Assembly (NCBI GenBank): GCA_018340375.1
Contig: JAFFJZ010000048.1
Span: 310,001 to 374,000 of the forward strand
Source of the DNA: Gonatopus flavifemur
Lineage: Eukaryota > Arthropoda > Insecta > Hymenoptera > Dryinidae
Direction of reading: 5' to 3'
DNA length: 64,000 bases
Part shown: positions 53,110 through 63,947 of the stretch, piece by piece
Layout of the letters: every line of letters begins with the position of its first letter
How positions within the stretch are numbered: position 1 is the first letter of the stretch
The notes under the pieces: model-generated
Database searches by the model: none
Told to the model about the DNA's origin: nothing
The model's input: only the letters and a program-made list of their open reading frames with translations
Made by a program: the position numbers and the translations under genes

Positions 53110-54073
53110 ATGAATAAAAATGGAATTGATTAATACGACATTGGGTCAACATTCTGTGAGCTATTCAACAGTGAAAAAGTGGTTTACAAGATTTCGTAAT
53201 GGAAATTTCAGTCTTGAGGACGATCCACGTCCAGGTGCAATCAAAAAATTTCAGGATTAAGAACTCGAAGTTTTACTGAATGGAAACCCATGTCAAACTC
53301 GAGAAGAGCTTGCAGAACAGTTAGGAGTTACTCGTAAAGCAATTTCACTTCGATTGCATGCATTGGGAAAAATACAGAAGGAAGGAAAATGGGCTCCTCA
53401 TAAACTGATGGAAGAAAATAAAAGACAAAGAGTTACCATTCGCATGAATTTACTTCCTCGGTTCAAGAAGAAGAATTTTCTGCATAAAATCATTACAAGT
53501 GATGAAAATTGAATTTTGTACGACAATCCTAATCGTAGGAAAGCATGGGTTGATCTGGGCCAGCCATCTACATCAGTTGAAAAACCGAATATTCATGCAA
53601 AGAAAGTTTTACTCTGTGTCTGGTGGGATTGGAAAGGAATCATTTACTACGAGCTTCTCGAACCTGGCCAAACTATTACAGCTGAGCGTTACCGGGCCCA
53701 GCTGATCAAAGTAAGTGATGCTCTGGAGGAAAAAAGACCATTTACGGGGCAAGGAAGGCGAAGAGTGATGCTGCTGCATGATAATGCACGTCCACATACA
53801 GCAAAACCAACCCAAGGACTCGTCTTCAATTTAGGCTGGGAAGTTGTACCTCATGCGGCATATTCACCAGACTTAGCTCCTTCTGATTATCACTTATTTG
53901 GATCAACGTCGTCATATTTGAAGGAGCGGCACTTCATGAATATCAAAGATTTCCGGAGATGGCTGGATAACTTTTTTGTTTCAAAACCACCAAGTTTCTA
54001 TCGTGAAGGCATTTATCTACTACCCGATGAATGGCAAAAAACTGTAGATAATAACGGCGAATATTTTAATTGA
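53110..54073 (+). pseudogene. Mariner h transposase, N-terminally truncated
   Basis: HTH part SYSTVKKWFTRFRNGNFSLEDD, a TAA after KKFQD (near 53258), CQTREELAEQLGVTRKA, then ITSDEN and a TGA at 53512 beside the first catalytic box (TSDEN instead of TGDEKW). From 53516 the frame is open: YDNPNRRKAWVDLGQPSTS, D2 LHDNARPH, D3 [13 protein letters not shown], ending NNGEYFN. The region encoding the first residues is missing or displaced by the insertions. Confidence 0.85.
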
Positions 54074-54309
54074 TGATTCTTGAAAGAAGTATTTTTTTGA
54101 TAAAATTGAATTTGACAAAAAAAAGCCGAGTTTCTACTTGCACACCTAATAGGGCTTTTTCCATCATTGTTTCATAATAAAGCTGGCCGATGGATCTTTT
54201 CGAAATTCCAATAGTTCATCAAACAGATCTTGAAGTATAAAAAAAAAACTTTTTTTCATAAGATTTCATCAATTATACCGAAAGTAATCCTAAAATATGA
54301 ATTGATAGA

Positions 54310-56318
54310 TTGAAAAATTTCTTCTGCACTGCGTACACGATTGCGTTCCACAGAATTATGCTGGATGGAGGCGCAGAGGGATTTGAAATGGAAGATGGTG
54401 GAAGGCAGATAGAGTTAGGGGAGGTAAAGGAAGCGATAAGGAGACTCAAGAAAGGGAAAGCAGTTGGGGGAGATGGAATACCGGGTAAAACATGGATATA
54501 TAGGGGTGAGGAGCTGCAGGAGTCGATATGGGAGATATTGGAAGGAATTTTGGAGGGAGGGAAGGTTCCGGAGAAATGGAATGAAAGCTGGATAGACCCG
54601 ATAGTGACGAAGGGTTAGGGAAAGAAAGTAGAGGATTGTAGGGGGGTGGCTTTGACTATGGCGATGTATAAGATCTACGCGATGATATTGGCAAGGAGGC
54701 TGGGAAAGGAGGTGGAAGAAAAAGGATGATACCAGGGAATCAGACAGGATTCAGGAAGAGGGTGGGTACGATGGATAATATACTTATATGCATTGAACTA
54801 TATAATAGGAAGGGCAAGAGAAGGAAGGAAAGAGAAGGTGGCAGCGATTTTTGTAGATTGAAAGGCAGCATTTGATACGGTAGATAGGGGAGTGTTATGG
54901 GGAGAGATCAGGAAGGGAGGGGTAATGGAAGGTTTGATGAAGAGAATAAGAAGGTTGTATAGGGAAACGGGATGTAGGGTGCGAGCGAAAGGAAGGGTAA
55001 CGGAGGCTTTTTGGACGGCGAGGGGAATTAGGCAGGGATGTCCATGGAGTCCTACGCTGTTCAATTTGTTGACAGCGGATCTAGAAGAGGAGATGGCGAA
55101 GAGCGGAAGAGGGGGGGGGTTAGTGTAGGGAAAAGAATTTGGACGTCGGCATATGTGGACGATATAGTGGTGATGTCACGGGTGGAAGAGTGGCAAGAGG
55201 TGATAGAGGCGCTGAAGAGATATTTGGGGAGGAAAGGACTGGAGGTCAATATAGGGAAAACGAAGGTGATGAGGCTTAGGAGGGGAAGGGGGGAGAAGAA
55301 GGAAATAGTATGGAAGTAGGGGAAAGAAGTAGTGGAAGAGGTTAAAGAATATTTGTATCTGGGATATGTAATACAAAGTAATGGGAGACAGCAAGGGATG
55401 ATAAGGGAAAGGCTGAGGAAGGGGATGGAGGTGATGAGGACAGTATGGAGGGTAGGGGAAAGAAAATAAGGAGAGGACTGGAAGAAGAGGTTGTGGATAT
55501 GGGATAGGTTAGTGGAAATGGTAGTGAAATATGGGGGTGGAAAGAGAGAAGGGGAATGGAGGGTATACAGGAAGAATATCTGAGTTGGATGCTGGGATTG
55601 GACTGGAGGACACCGGGTTACATGGTAAGGGAGGAGTGTAATAGGCATAAAATGAGGGTGGGATTCAGGAAGAGAGCATGTGGATATGAGGAAAAACCGG
55701 AAAGGGGAGAGACGGGAGAGGTAGCCGTAAGATGCTGGAGGGCGATAGAAGACAGAAGGGCGGAAGGGAAGTCGGAGGAGGAGGGATTGGATGGAAGGGG
55801 AAGAATGGGAAGTGAGGGGAGAGGAGGGCGGGTGGGGGCAGAATTGGAGGAGAGACATAAAAGAAGTCAAATACAGGGGAGGAGGTCGAGGATAGTCGAG
55901 TCGAGGTACAATTGTTGGCATAGGAGTATAATGGTGGAAGGGCTTCCGGGATATTCGAAGGAGAATGAAGGGGTAAAATGGGTAAGGAGGATAGCTAGGT
56001 TCAGGATGGGGAATGAGATAAGAGGGCGGGGATATTGGGAGGATGGAGATAGGAGGTTATGTAGGGTATGTGGTGGGATTATGTTTCGAAGAGGTGCTCG
56101 GGGAGGAGAGAAGTGGGGTTAGAAGGAAGGGTAAGCGAAAGACGGGGGGAGAACGGGAGAGGAGAGGGATGGATGAGGGGATGGGAGGAGAGGAGGAGGG
56201 AGGAGGAGAGGGAAAAGGGGAAGATTAATGGGAGAGAGTTGACGAATGAGTGCTCTCCCTCGTGTGTGAATGGGTGTTTGGGTTGAGATAGTTTTCAAGT
56301 CTAAGTTGAGGGTAAGGT
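54310..56318 (+). pseudogene. LINE ORF2 reverse transcriptase remnant
   Basis: Purine-rich plus-strand pieces: KEAIRRLKKGKAVGGDGIPG (54420), WIDPIVTKG then a stop, a decayed part at 54620-54890, VLWGEIRKGGVMEGL, GIRQGCPWSPTLFNLLTADL, the catalytic box SAYVDDIVVMSR (55150), LNVNIGKTKVM-like text and EYLYLGYVIQSNG. The C-terminal part (55556-56122) has IARFRMGNEIRGRGYW and a degenerate LCRVCGGIM cysteine motif. Ends in a 3' UTR (CTCCCTCGTGTGTGAATGG) interrupted at 56319 by another element. Same lineage as the ORF1 remnant at 10066-11560, judging from composition and shared 3' tail. Multiple stops. Confidence 0.72.
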
Positions 56319-56735
56319 ACACGGAAAAAAATTTACTGTTGCTGCAACAGGAGGCAGCCATGTTGCAGCAACAGGAAGAAATCCTGTCACAGCAATAGGA
56401 GACAGCCATGTTGCAGCAGTAGGAATAAATCCTGTCGCAGCAACCGGATTTTCCTGCAGCTGCAACAGGAAAGAATCCTGCAATGAATAGGCTTTGTAAA
56501 ATGAATGAAATACAAAGCTGTTATTTACTTTTTTTATGACTTTATCACACTCTCAAATGTTCCGATATTGAATTACAGTAAATGTCTTGTTGCAATGTAA
56601 TCTAATCCCTTTTTTCTCACAAGAAGGCAAGGCCCAATATGAGGTAACAGGTTTTGTTTGTTAATATAATTACGATTATTATCAATTCGAACATTCCGCG
56701 CATGGTAATGTTGATCAAATGCCATGGTAGATATA

Positions 56736-57661
56736 CAGGGTGGTCCATTTGAAGTGATATAGTCAAATATCTCGGGAACTAGTGGAGATGGAAAAAATGT
56801 TCCAGATAAAAAGTTTAGGGTTCCAAGGGGGAAGTATGATGCTGACCTTGAAAAATCCCTCAGAGGTCATTCTGAAGGTCATTTAGGGGTCAAGATGGTT
56901 TTTTCAAATGGGACTCCCATTTTTCTATCATGGCATGATAGAGCTGGTTTCAAACCCTTTACGAAACACTGGTCATGGACCCCTTTCCGCCCGTTGGAGT
57001 GCAAGGTATGGACCGTCGAAGTTATTGATGAACTACTTTTAGCGCTACCCAGGAACAACGACGTGGACGTGGTAGTTCTCTGTTCCCTCCGGAGTGCTTG
57101 ATTATTGTTAGTGCCCTTGCCTCTCACATGTGGGGTGCTTGATTATTGTGAGTTCCCTTGCCTCTCACATGAGGGGTGCTTGATGCTGTTACAATAATTG
57201 CTCGGGGTTACCCCCCTCTGCCTGGATACATAATCCTGGTATGTTGGCACAAACAGCATCAAGCACCCCTCATGTGAGAGGCAAGGGGACTCACAATAAT
57301 CGAGCACTCCGGAGGGAACACAGAACTACCACGTCCACGTCGTTGTTCCTGGGTAGCGCTAAGAGTAGTTCATCAATAACTTCGACGGTCCTTGCACTCC
57401 AATGGGCGGAAAGGGGTCCATGACCAGTGTTTCGTAAAGAGTTTTAAACCAGCTCCTACCATGCCATGATAAAAAAATGGGAGTCCCATTTAAAAAAACC
57501 ATCTTGACCCCTAAATGACCTTCAAAATGACCTCTGAAGGATTTTTCAAGGTCAGCATCATACTTCCCCTTGGAACCCTCAACTTTTTATCTGGAACATT
57601 TTTTTCCATCTCCACTAGTTTCCGAGATATTTGACTATATCACTTCAAATGGACCACCCTG
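56736..57661. mobile_element. 926-bp hairpin element, TA-CAGGGTGG tips
   Basis: Flanked by TA (56734-56735, 57662-57663). Almost the whole length is two inverted arms of about 430 bp starting CAGGGTGGTCCATTTGAAGT and containing GTGATATAGTCAAATATCTC, GACCTTGAAAAATCC and CGACGTGGACGTGGTAG. Central duplicated GTGCTTGATTATTGT and CTCTCACATG segments. No transposase. Confidence 0.88.
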
Positions 57662-57985
57662 TATAATTCAAAACAAAGTAAGCATCATTTGCTACATTGT
57701 AAATTTCATAAATTTCTCCAAATTGAGGTCCTTCTTGTTCATCAGTATCTACTACTACTACAGTATCTAATTGATATCTATATCCATTATAGTCGATTTA
57801 TTTCAAAGCTTGGACATCGGATATTTTAGTATTAGGGAAGTATTTCATCTTGTCTTCGTCACATTCTTCGCATTTTTCTTAAATAATATTATTTTCAAAG
57901 TTTTTGGAAATCGAAACATAAATCATTTTCAATTGGTCTCGAATAGCTATAGTAACTAATACATTTTTGGTAGAAGATGTCGTCA

Positions 57986-58409
57986 CCTGGATAGCATCGG
58001 GAGGTTTTCTGAACGTTCATAAAACGTACTTGCTCTCACAGAAAACGTCCAAATAAAATCCCAGGGCGTTCTAAAAACGTCGCATGTACGTCCCAGGGAC
58101 ATACAAATGTTCTGTGATGTTCAATTTATGTCCCCCATGCGACGTTCTGGGGACGTATTCAATGAAGATGTCAATGATGTTCTGCGATACTACGCGTATG
58201 TTTGTATAGGTTAGTTTTCATGGAAGTACGTTTGGAAAACGTAACGAGAACGTCCCGTGGTAGATGAAAAAGACGTACTGGGAACGTATTCAGGTGCATC
58301 AAAAATGAACGTTCTCTGAACGTATTTAAACCTACTCCACGGAGACGAAGCGCGCAAAACTAAGGTTATGTTTCTAAAACGTCCACAGGACATTCAATGC
58401 TGTCTGGGC
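57986..58409. mobile_element. AAACGT-rich element, CCTGGATAGCA tips
   Basis: Left CCTGGATAGCATCGGGAGG, right inverted CCCAGACAGCATTGAATG. The interior has many copies of AACGTCC, GAACGT and AAACGT in both orientations. A partial relative is at 29670-29755. Confidence 0.5.
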
Positions 58410-58680
58410 ACTGCAGGCATTCTTATATCTTCATTTTTTGACTCACATCTCATGCTCAAAACGTCCATTTTGAAGCATAAGTTCGTCATAATGAGTCATA
58501 AGGTGCGATTTACAGGTTAAATTTACTATTAAGTCGCAACAACAGTAGTAATCCTGTTGCTGCAACATGGCCACCTCCTGTTGCAGCTGCAGGAAAATCC
58601 TGTTGCTGCAAGGGGATTTTTTCCTGTTGCTGCAACATGACTGCCTCCTGTTGCAGCAACAGTGAATCTTTTTCCGTGTA

Positions 58681-58790
58681 GATGTCAGGAGGATAAGAAG
58701 GGAGAATTGTAAGGGAGAGCGACGCCCACAAACGATGTAAGTGGGCGCCGATGGAAAACAAACAAAGCATAACATACATACAAGGAATAA
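58681..58790 (+). repeat. LINE 3' tail, continuation of the 54-56 kb LINE
   Basis: GTAAGTGGGCGCCGATGG and a CATACATACA tail match the inverted end at 10066-10145 (GGGCGCCGACAG, CATACATACATAC). Separated from its body by the insertion at 56319-58680. Confidence 0.6.
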
Positions 58791-59200
58791 AATGTATTGG
58801 ATGCCCGAAATACTTATTAGATATCAGAAATAGGAAAAATATGAACGGAAGGGGAATAAGAGCTTCATGTAAAGTGAGATGTGGAAATTTAGAAATATGG
58901 AATAAATACTGGTTAGAAGAGCGAAGTAGAAGATGTGAATTTTGCAATTCAGGAAAAGGAAATATGGAACATTATATATAAAGTAAAGAAGTGAAAGATA
59001 TATTTATAATATTAGGAGAGAATAAAAAAGAAATATTAGGTAAGATATTCGATGATGAATTAGATGAGAGGAAAAAGAAAGTATTAGGAGAATTTTGGAA
59101 GAAGGAAAAAATAGAGGAACAAATGGAAAAAAGGAAAATGGACGGAAATATAGAAAGACTGAGTGCCAATTAGCATAAGAAATCTTGAGAGACTGATGAA
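58770..59200 (+). pseudogene. Second LINE ORF2 C-terminal fragment
   Basis: IRASCKVRCGNLEIWNKYW, then a cysteine motif RRCEFCNSGKGNMEHYI with a TAA directly after, then KEVKDIFIILGENKK and DELDERKKKVLGEFWKKEK. The C..C..(8)H arrangement and DERKKKVLGEFWK end are typical of the C-terminus of non-LTR ORF2 proteins. 5' truncated. Confidence 0.55.
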
Positions 59201-59892
59201 TAAAGACTGAGTTTAGAGATATAAAATATATTAATGAAGAAATAGAAACTAGATAAGATAAGAGTAAAGAGGTAGGAAATGTATGAGTAAGTAAGAAAAG
59301 TAAATTGAGAACATAGCATTATATTGGTTGAAGGGCTGTGTTAATATGTAACTGAGATGTACATTAATCAAATAAGAGGATAAGTTGAGAATATGGATGG
59401 ATGAATGGGTTAAGAAAGAAAAATTGTAAACCAAGTCCACTCCGTTGTATTGAATTACAGAAGTTAATAAATAACATGAATAAGAACTGTGTTGGATATC
59501 TTGAAGATATCTCCCCAATTTTGAACATATTGAAACAGTTAAAAACATGCAAGACATGAATGACCTATGGTTACCATTAACGGGTGCTAAAAAAGACGTT
59601 ACCGTTTGAAGGTTAAACACCAAAAGATATCTAACGAGAGACTTTTCGATACCATATCTCCCGATTCAAATTTTCATGGTTTTGCATCACTGGCAACAGT
59701 TTCCACCATCTTTTAGATCTCTTCACAAATGATTGTTTTTTGGGTATATTCTTGCAATTCTCTGACCGAGTTTTAAGACTCTAGGCGCGATCTGATATGT
59801 ATAGAATTTACCGAGATTCTCTTCCGAAAACTATAATTTCGCTCTCAACTGTTGTTGTCAACAACTAAATGTTATAACACGGTTTGAAAGTC
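59201..59892. other. Spacer, no gene recognised
   Basis: AT-rich, includes the probable 3' UTR of the LINE fragment. Short open frames on the minus strand carry no domain. Confidence 0.4.
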
Positions 59893-60116
59893 CCCTGGTG
59901 AAAGGGAAGCGTGTAATAGAAAGTGTCACGAACGTAGTTGAAAAGTATTTGGAACGTGGATTTAAGCGTATACCGAGCGTCAGGCGGAAACCGGGCTTTA
60001 CGCCCGGAAGCGTAGTTGGAGAGGGGATAGAAAGCATATAAGGAGTATTAGAAAAGTAATCTGAAACATTCTTACCCTTCCGTTACTCTTTATGACACGC
60101 TTCCCTTTCACCAGGG
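59893..60116. mobile_element. CCCTGG-family MITE, TC duplication
   Basis: Left CCCTGGTGAAAGGGAAGCGT, right ACGCTTCCCTTTCACCAGGG. Flanked by TC on both sides. Interior AAGCGTA and TACGCTT-like repeats. Close relative of 63654-63947, which has an extra internal block. Confidence 0.8.
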
Positions 60117-60229
60117 TCGAGACATTCTTCGCGCAGAACTGTTGAATAAATATTCATATTTTTTATACAACATTAGGGTGAATTTCCAAACAAATTTTCA
60201 AACCACCCTAGTAGAAATGCTCTAGCCCA

Positions 60230-60440
60230 GTAAACCCTGAGTTCTTAAAGATGAATATAAGATATCCGATGAAAGAAACCTTTAAGATGTGTCTAAAGGA
60301 TGTCTTATAGATGTATATCAGAAATCTTCAAAAAGATATCTTACAGATGCCTGTATAAGATATCTGAAATATATCTGAAAAATCGATTGCATCAGAGTTC
60401 TTAAAATATCATCTATGAGACATCTTTCAGAACTTCATTT
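60230..60440. repeat. AAGATATC-rich repeat
   Basis: Repeated AAGATATCT, AAGATGT and TAAGATAT-type words as at 45360 and 63020, ends not resolved. Confidence 0.35.
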
Positions 60441-60547
60441 CTGAAAAGATGGCGTCTACCGACTTTGCCTTTTGCATCACTTTTCTGCCTCATTCTCTCG
60501 CGTGCAGTACGTGTCAAATGTTGAATCTTATATATAAAAATGTTATA

Positions 60548-62409
60548 CAGGGTGGGGCATTTAAATTGTCGCGGGCGTTTTTTCCAAAAATAAAATGAGA
60601 TACGAGAAAATTTTTCGGACAAAAGTTGTAGGGTACCGAAGGGGACATCCGATGGTGGCCTTGGCTTTGACCTCAAATCTCATCTTCAAGGGCATTCTGA
60701 GATCAACTCTTGTTTTTTAAATAGCATCTCATATTTTTTACTGCAGATTTGGATTCTAGGTCAAAAACCAAGAAACTTTTGTCTGAACCATTTTCCTGAA
60801 ATCCGCAAAAATGGCGCTCTAATCGATATTGTTCCATTTTGAATCTGACATTCGAATAACTCGAAAACGAAGGGTCTTGCAAAAGAATGTTTCGTACAAA
60901 AGTTGTTAATACACAACACATTTCAATCGTCTACATTACCACCATTCAGAGCTCACGCGATGTAAACAAACGACGGGGTTCAGTGAAAATTCACGATTTT
61001 GAAAGTCAGTTTGTCAGTTACATTTGATTATTACTTGGTTTATGACAAATTGAAAATCATGGATATCCGATATACGGTTTCTGAAAAGATCGATATGATC
61101 TACATTTACGGTGAAGTGCATAAGAACCCCAGACAAGCATATGACTTGTATGCAGAACGATTTCCTGAAAGAACAACGCCATCCATTAGGTATTTTCAAC
61201 GCATTACAAAATTATTCTCAGGAACGGGAAGTGTTACAAGGGAAAAACGACATCGAATGAGAACTGTTAGCGGAGAAAATGCGGAAGTTAATGTACTAGC
61301 TGCAGTAGCCAATAATCCACACGTGAGCTCTCGTGAAATTGAACTCCATTCGGGAATTTCTCGAAGAAGTGTTCTTCGAATACTGAAACGTCACAAATTC
61401 CATCCGTATCACATTTGTTTGCATCAAGACCTTCACGGTGATGATTCCGAAAATCGTGTACAGTTTTGTCGATGGGGTCTAGCGCAAATGCACAATAACA
61501 ACTTCATCAACATATTATTTTCTGATGAGTCGACGTTCACCAATCATGGTCAAGTAAATCGACATAATATGCATTACTGGGCGACAAAAAATCCAAGATG
61601 GTTACGTCAAGTAGAGCATCAAAGACAATGGGCTGTGAATGTTTGGTGTGGTATTTTTCGATCTCGAGTAATTGGACCGTACTTCATTGCAGATACGCTA
61701 AATGGAGAGAAGTACAGACATTTCTTAGATCAAGTACTTCCAACATTACTTGAAGACATACCTATTGGGATACATAAAAGATACAGTTTATCAACAAGCA
61801 CCGACTACACCTGAGAATATGCGTCAACGAATCATCAATGCATGCGCGAGCATCAATGAAGATATTTTAGCACGAGTTCAGCAATCTTTTGTAAAACGTT
61901 TTGAAATGTGTATTGAAGTCGAAGGCCATCATTTTGAGCATCTACTGCATTAAAATTATCCAAGTGATGTAGACGATTGAAATGTGTTGTGTTTTGTCTG
62001 TTATACCCCATCACCTCCGTTTCAGTTCAAGGGGTCCCCCTTGGAATCAGACAACTTTTGTCCGAAACATTCTCCTCCAAGACCCTTCGTTGTCGAGTTA
62101 TTCGAATGTCAGATTCAAAATGGAACAATATCGATTAGAGCGCCATCTTTGCGGATTTCAGGAAAATGGTTCAGACCAAAGTTTCTTGGTTTTTGACCTA
62201 GAATCCAAATCTGCAGTAAAAAATATGAGATGCTATTTAAAAAACAAGAGTTGACCTCAGAATGCCCTTGAAGATGAGATTTGAGGTCAAAGCCAAGGCC
62301 ACCATCGGATGTCCCCCTCGATACCCTACAATTTTTGTCCGAAAAATTTTCTCGTATCTCATTTTATTTTTGGAAAAAACGCCCGCGACACTTTAAATGC
62401 CCCACCCTG
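60548..62409 (+). mobile_element. Tc1/mariner-superfamily element with about 0.4-kb inverted repeats
   Basis: Flanked by TA (60546-60547, 62410-62411). Arms of about 400 bp start CAGGGTGGGGCATTTAAA and share GCGGGCGTTTTTTCCAAAAA, GACCTCAAATCTCATCTTC and GATTTGGATTCTAGG. A transposase gene with an internal deletion lies between (60999-61953). The long arms are unusual next to the 20-30 bp arms of the mariners here. Confidence 0.85.
61059..61953 (+). pseudogene. DDE transposase (Tc1/mariner superfamily), internally deleted
   Basis: ATG 61059 is a likely start (MDIRYTVSEKIDMIYIYGEV); a longer open frame begins at 60999 in the terminal repeat. An N-terminal helix-turn-helix domain (RQAYDLYAERFPERTTPSIR, ITKLFSGTGSV), of the type seen in DUF4817-bearing elements, precedes a second HTH (SSREIELHSGISRRSVLRIL). 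The core has ILFSDESTFTNHG (first catalytic Asp) and WAVNVWCGIFRSRVIGPYF. After FLDQVLPTLLEDIP the frame jumps: the expected HDGAPAH-type second Asp box is gone, and the end (YIKDTVYQQAPTTPENMRQR through EVEGHHFEHLLH) follows in another frame. About 50-70 codons are deleted, so the copy is non-autonomous. Confidence 0.82.
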
Positions 62410-63212
62410 TATATTAGAATTCAAGGGATTCAAAGGTGCAATTGACCTGTTCATGGGATAAAAACTCACCAAGTAAGTGTATGATATTTTATTCGTATAT
62501 TCGTTGGATGTCATTCTATACTTTTTCAAAATCAGCATTAGTAAACATTACCGGCATTCCTAACCTTGCTCTTTACCGTCGTTTACATATATATATTATG
62601 CAAAAAAAAAATATCATGCACTTACTTGATGACATCTTATCCTATTTATAGGCGCAATTGCACTTCTCGAATATCTTGAACTATCACAATAATGAATTTA
62701 TGAACCTGAATGTATGAATTTGCAGCGGGCTGTCTTCTTCTCGAAACATCTTCATCGAATTCATGTATCGATTCCTTGGCGAAGGTAGATCTCATAATTT
62801 TTCATAATTTCTCATAAAAGTGACAATTTTTCATATTTCCTCATAAATTACAAATTCGGTAAGAAAGATCTAATATTTTCTCCTTGAACTTGTACCAAAT
62901 GAGGAAATATAAAGATTCATGACTTTCATGAGAATTATGGAAAATTATGATAAACATTACCACCAGGGTTTTTGTATGACTTCTGAAATATATCATTTTT
63001 CGGCTTTCTAATTTTGCTCTCCCATAAGACCTCATTAAGATATCTTAAAGAAGCTCCTGAAAGATCTCTTTTCAGATATCTCAAAGATATATAATAGTGT
63101 TGCGTCCGATATCTTTATGATATCTCAAAGATCTCTTTCGGGAGAATTTTTAAGATATCTTACAAAATTTTCAGACATCTTTCAGATATCTAATAGAAAT
63201 CGGATTGTCTAT
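62410..63212. other. AT-rich spacer with AAGATATCTT repeats
   Basis: No gene. 62770-62960 carries TTTCTCATAA and TTATGAGAAA words in both orientations; 63020-63200 carries AAGATATCTT-type repeats. Confidence 0.4.
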
Positions 63213-63382
63213 TGGGGAGGCATTCACGAGTTTTGTAACGCTCGCGCTAGCGAAATACTAGACACTTACGAGAGCCTCATTATATACTTGGAATTGGAAA
63301 GCGCTCATAATACTTGCGAGTATTTGGTGAGGCACTCGCGAGTGTCTAGTATTTCGCTATCGCGAGCGTTACAAGACTCCCC
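63213..63382. mobile_element. Palindromic MITE
   Basis: Arms TTGTAACGCTCGCG, CGAAATACTAGACACT and their inverses, with outer TTGGGGAG and CTCCCCAG. Loop about 60 bp. No coding capacity. Confidence 0.7.
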
Positions 63383-63653
63383 AGCCAGCACAAATGATCA
63401 ATTTGAATTTAAGACCTCTTGAACAGTTATGCGACTTACAATGAATTCCATATGAATTTAATCGATTCCAAATGAAAACATATTGAATGCCCGAAGAATT
63501 CATCATGGAGTTCTGATATGAGTTCTTTCTGAACATTCAGTTGTTCATTGAGAATTCATTGTGAATTCAGAATAGTCATAATGAATATATATTGATTAGC
63601 ATAACGGAAGCTCTTTGTGGGAACTCTTGTGCTGTATGGGTCGTGAACGCCTA

Positions 63654-63947
63654 CCCTGGTGAAAGGGAAGCGTGTAATAGAAAGTGTCAGGGACGTAGCT
63701 GGAAAGTATTTGGAACGTGGATTTAAGCGTATATTGAGCGTCAAGTGGAACATTAAGAGTGGTTCGAACGTATATTTGAAGTGTGTGAAGCGTATCGGAA
63801 GTGACACCAATTTCATAGAAACCGGGCTTTACACTCGGAAGCGTAATCGAAGAGTGGATAGGAAGCATGTAAGAAACATTAGAAACGTAATCTGAGACAT
63901 TCTTACGCTTCCGTTACTCTTTATGACACGCTTCCCTTCCACCAGGG
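63654..63947. mobile_element. CCCTGG-family MITE, TA duplication
   Basis: Left CCCTGGTGAAAGGGAAGCGT, right ACGCTTCCCTTCCACCAGGG. Flanked by TA on both sides. It contains a block around GGTTCGAACGTATATT absent from the copy at 59893. Confidence 0.8.

Larger units (their letters stand above)
51410..54149 (+). mobile_element. Mariner element h, host of nested insertions
   Basis: Inverted repeats TTAGGTGTGCAAGTTGAAAC and, inverted at the right end, TTAGGTGTGCAAGTAGAAAC. Flanked by TA (51408-51409, 54150-54151). The intact mariner g (51499-52820) and a hAT-type MITE (52861-53016) are inserted in its 5' part. Without them it is about 1.26 kb, a normal mariner length. Confidence 0.88.
56319..58680. 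mobile_element. Inverted-repeat element with TGTTGCTGCAACA arms
   Basis: Tips TACACGGAAAAAAATTTACT and inverted TACACGGAAAAAGATTCACT. Arms of about 150 bp consist of repeated CTGTTGCTGCAACAGG and GCCATGTTGCAGCAAC units. The interior holds a 926-bp hairpin element (56736-57661) and an AAACGT-rich element (57986-58409). The LINE 3' UTR continues on the far side at 58681, so this inserted into the LINE. Confidence 0.7.

Noticed and set aside
55061..55921. 286-codon minus-strand ORF
   Set aside because: It is the antisense of the LINE reverse transcriptase and shows only Ser/Pro/Leu-rich low complexity.
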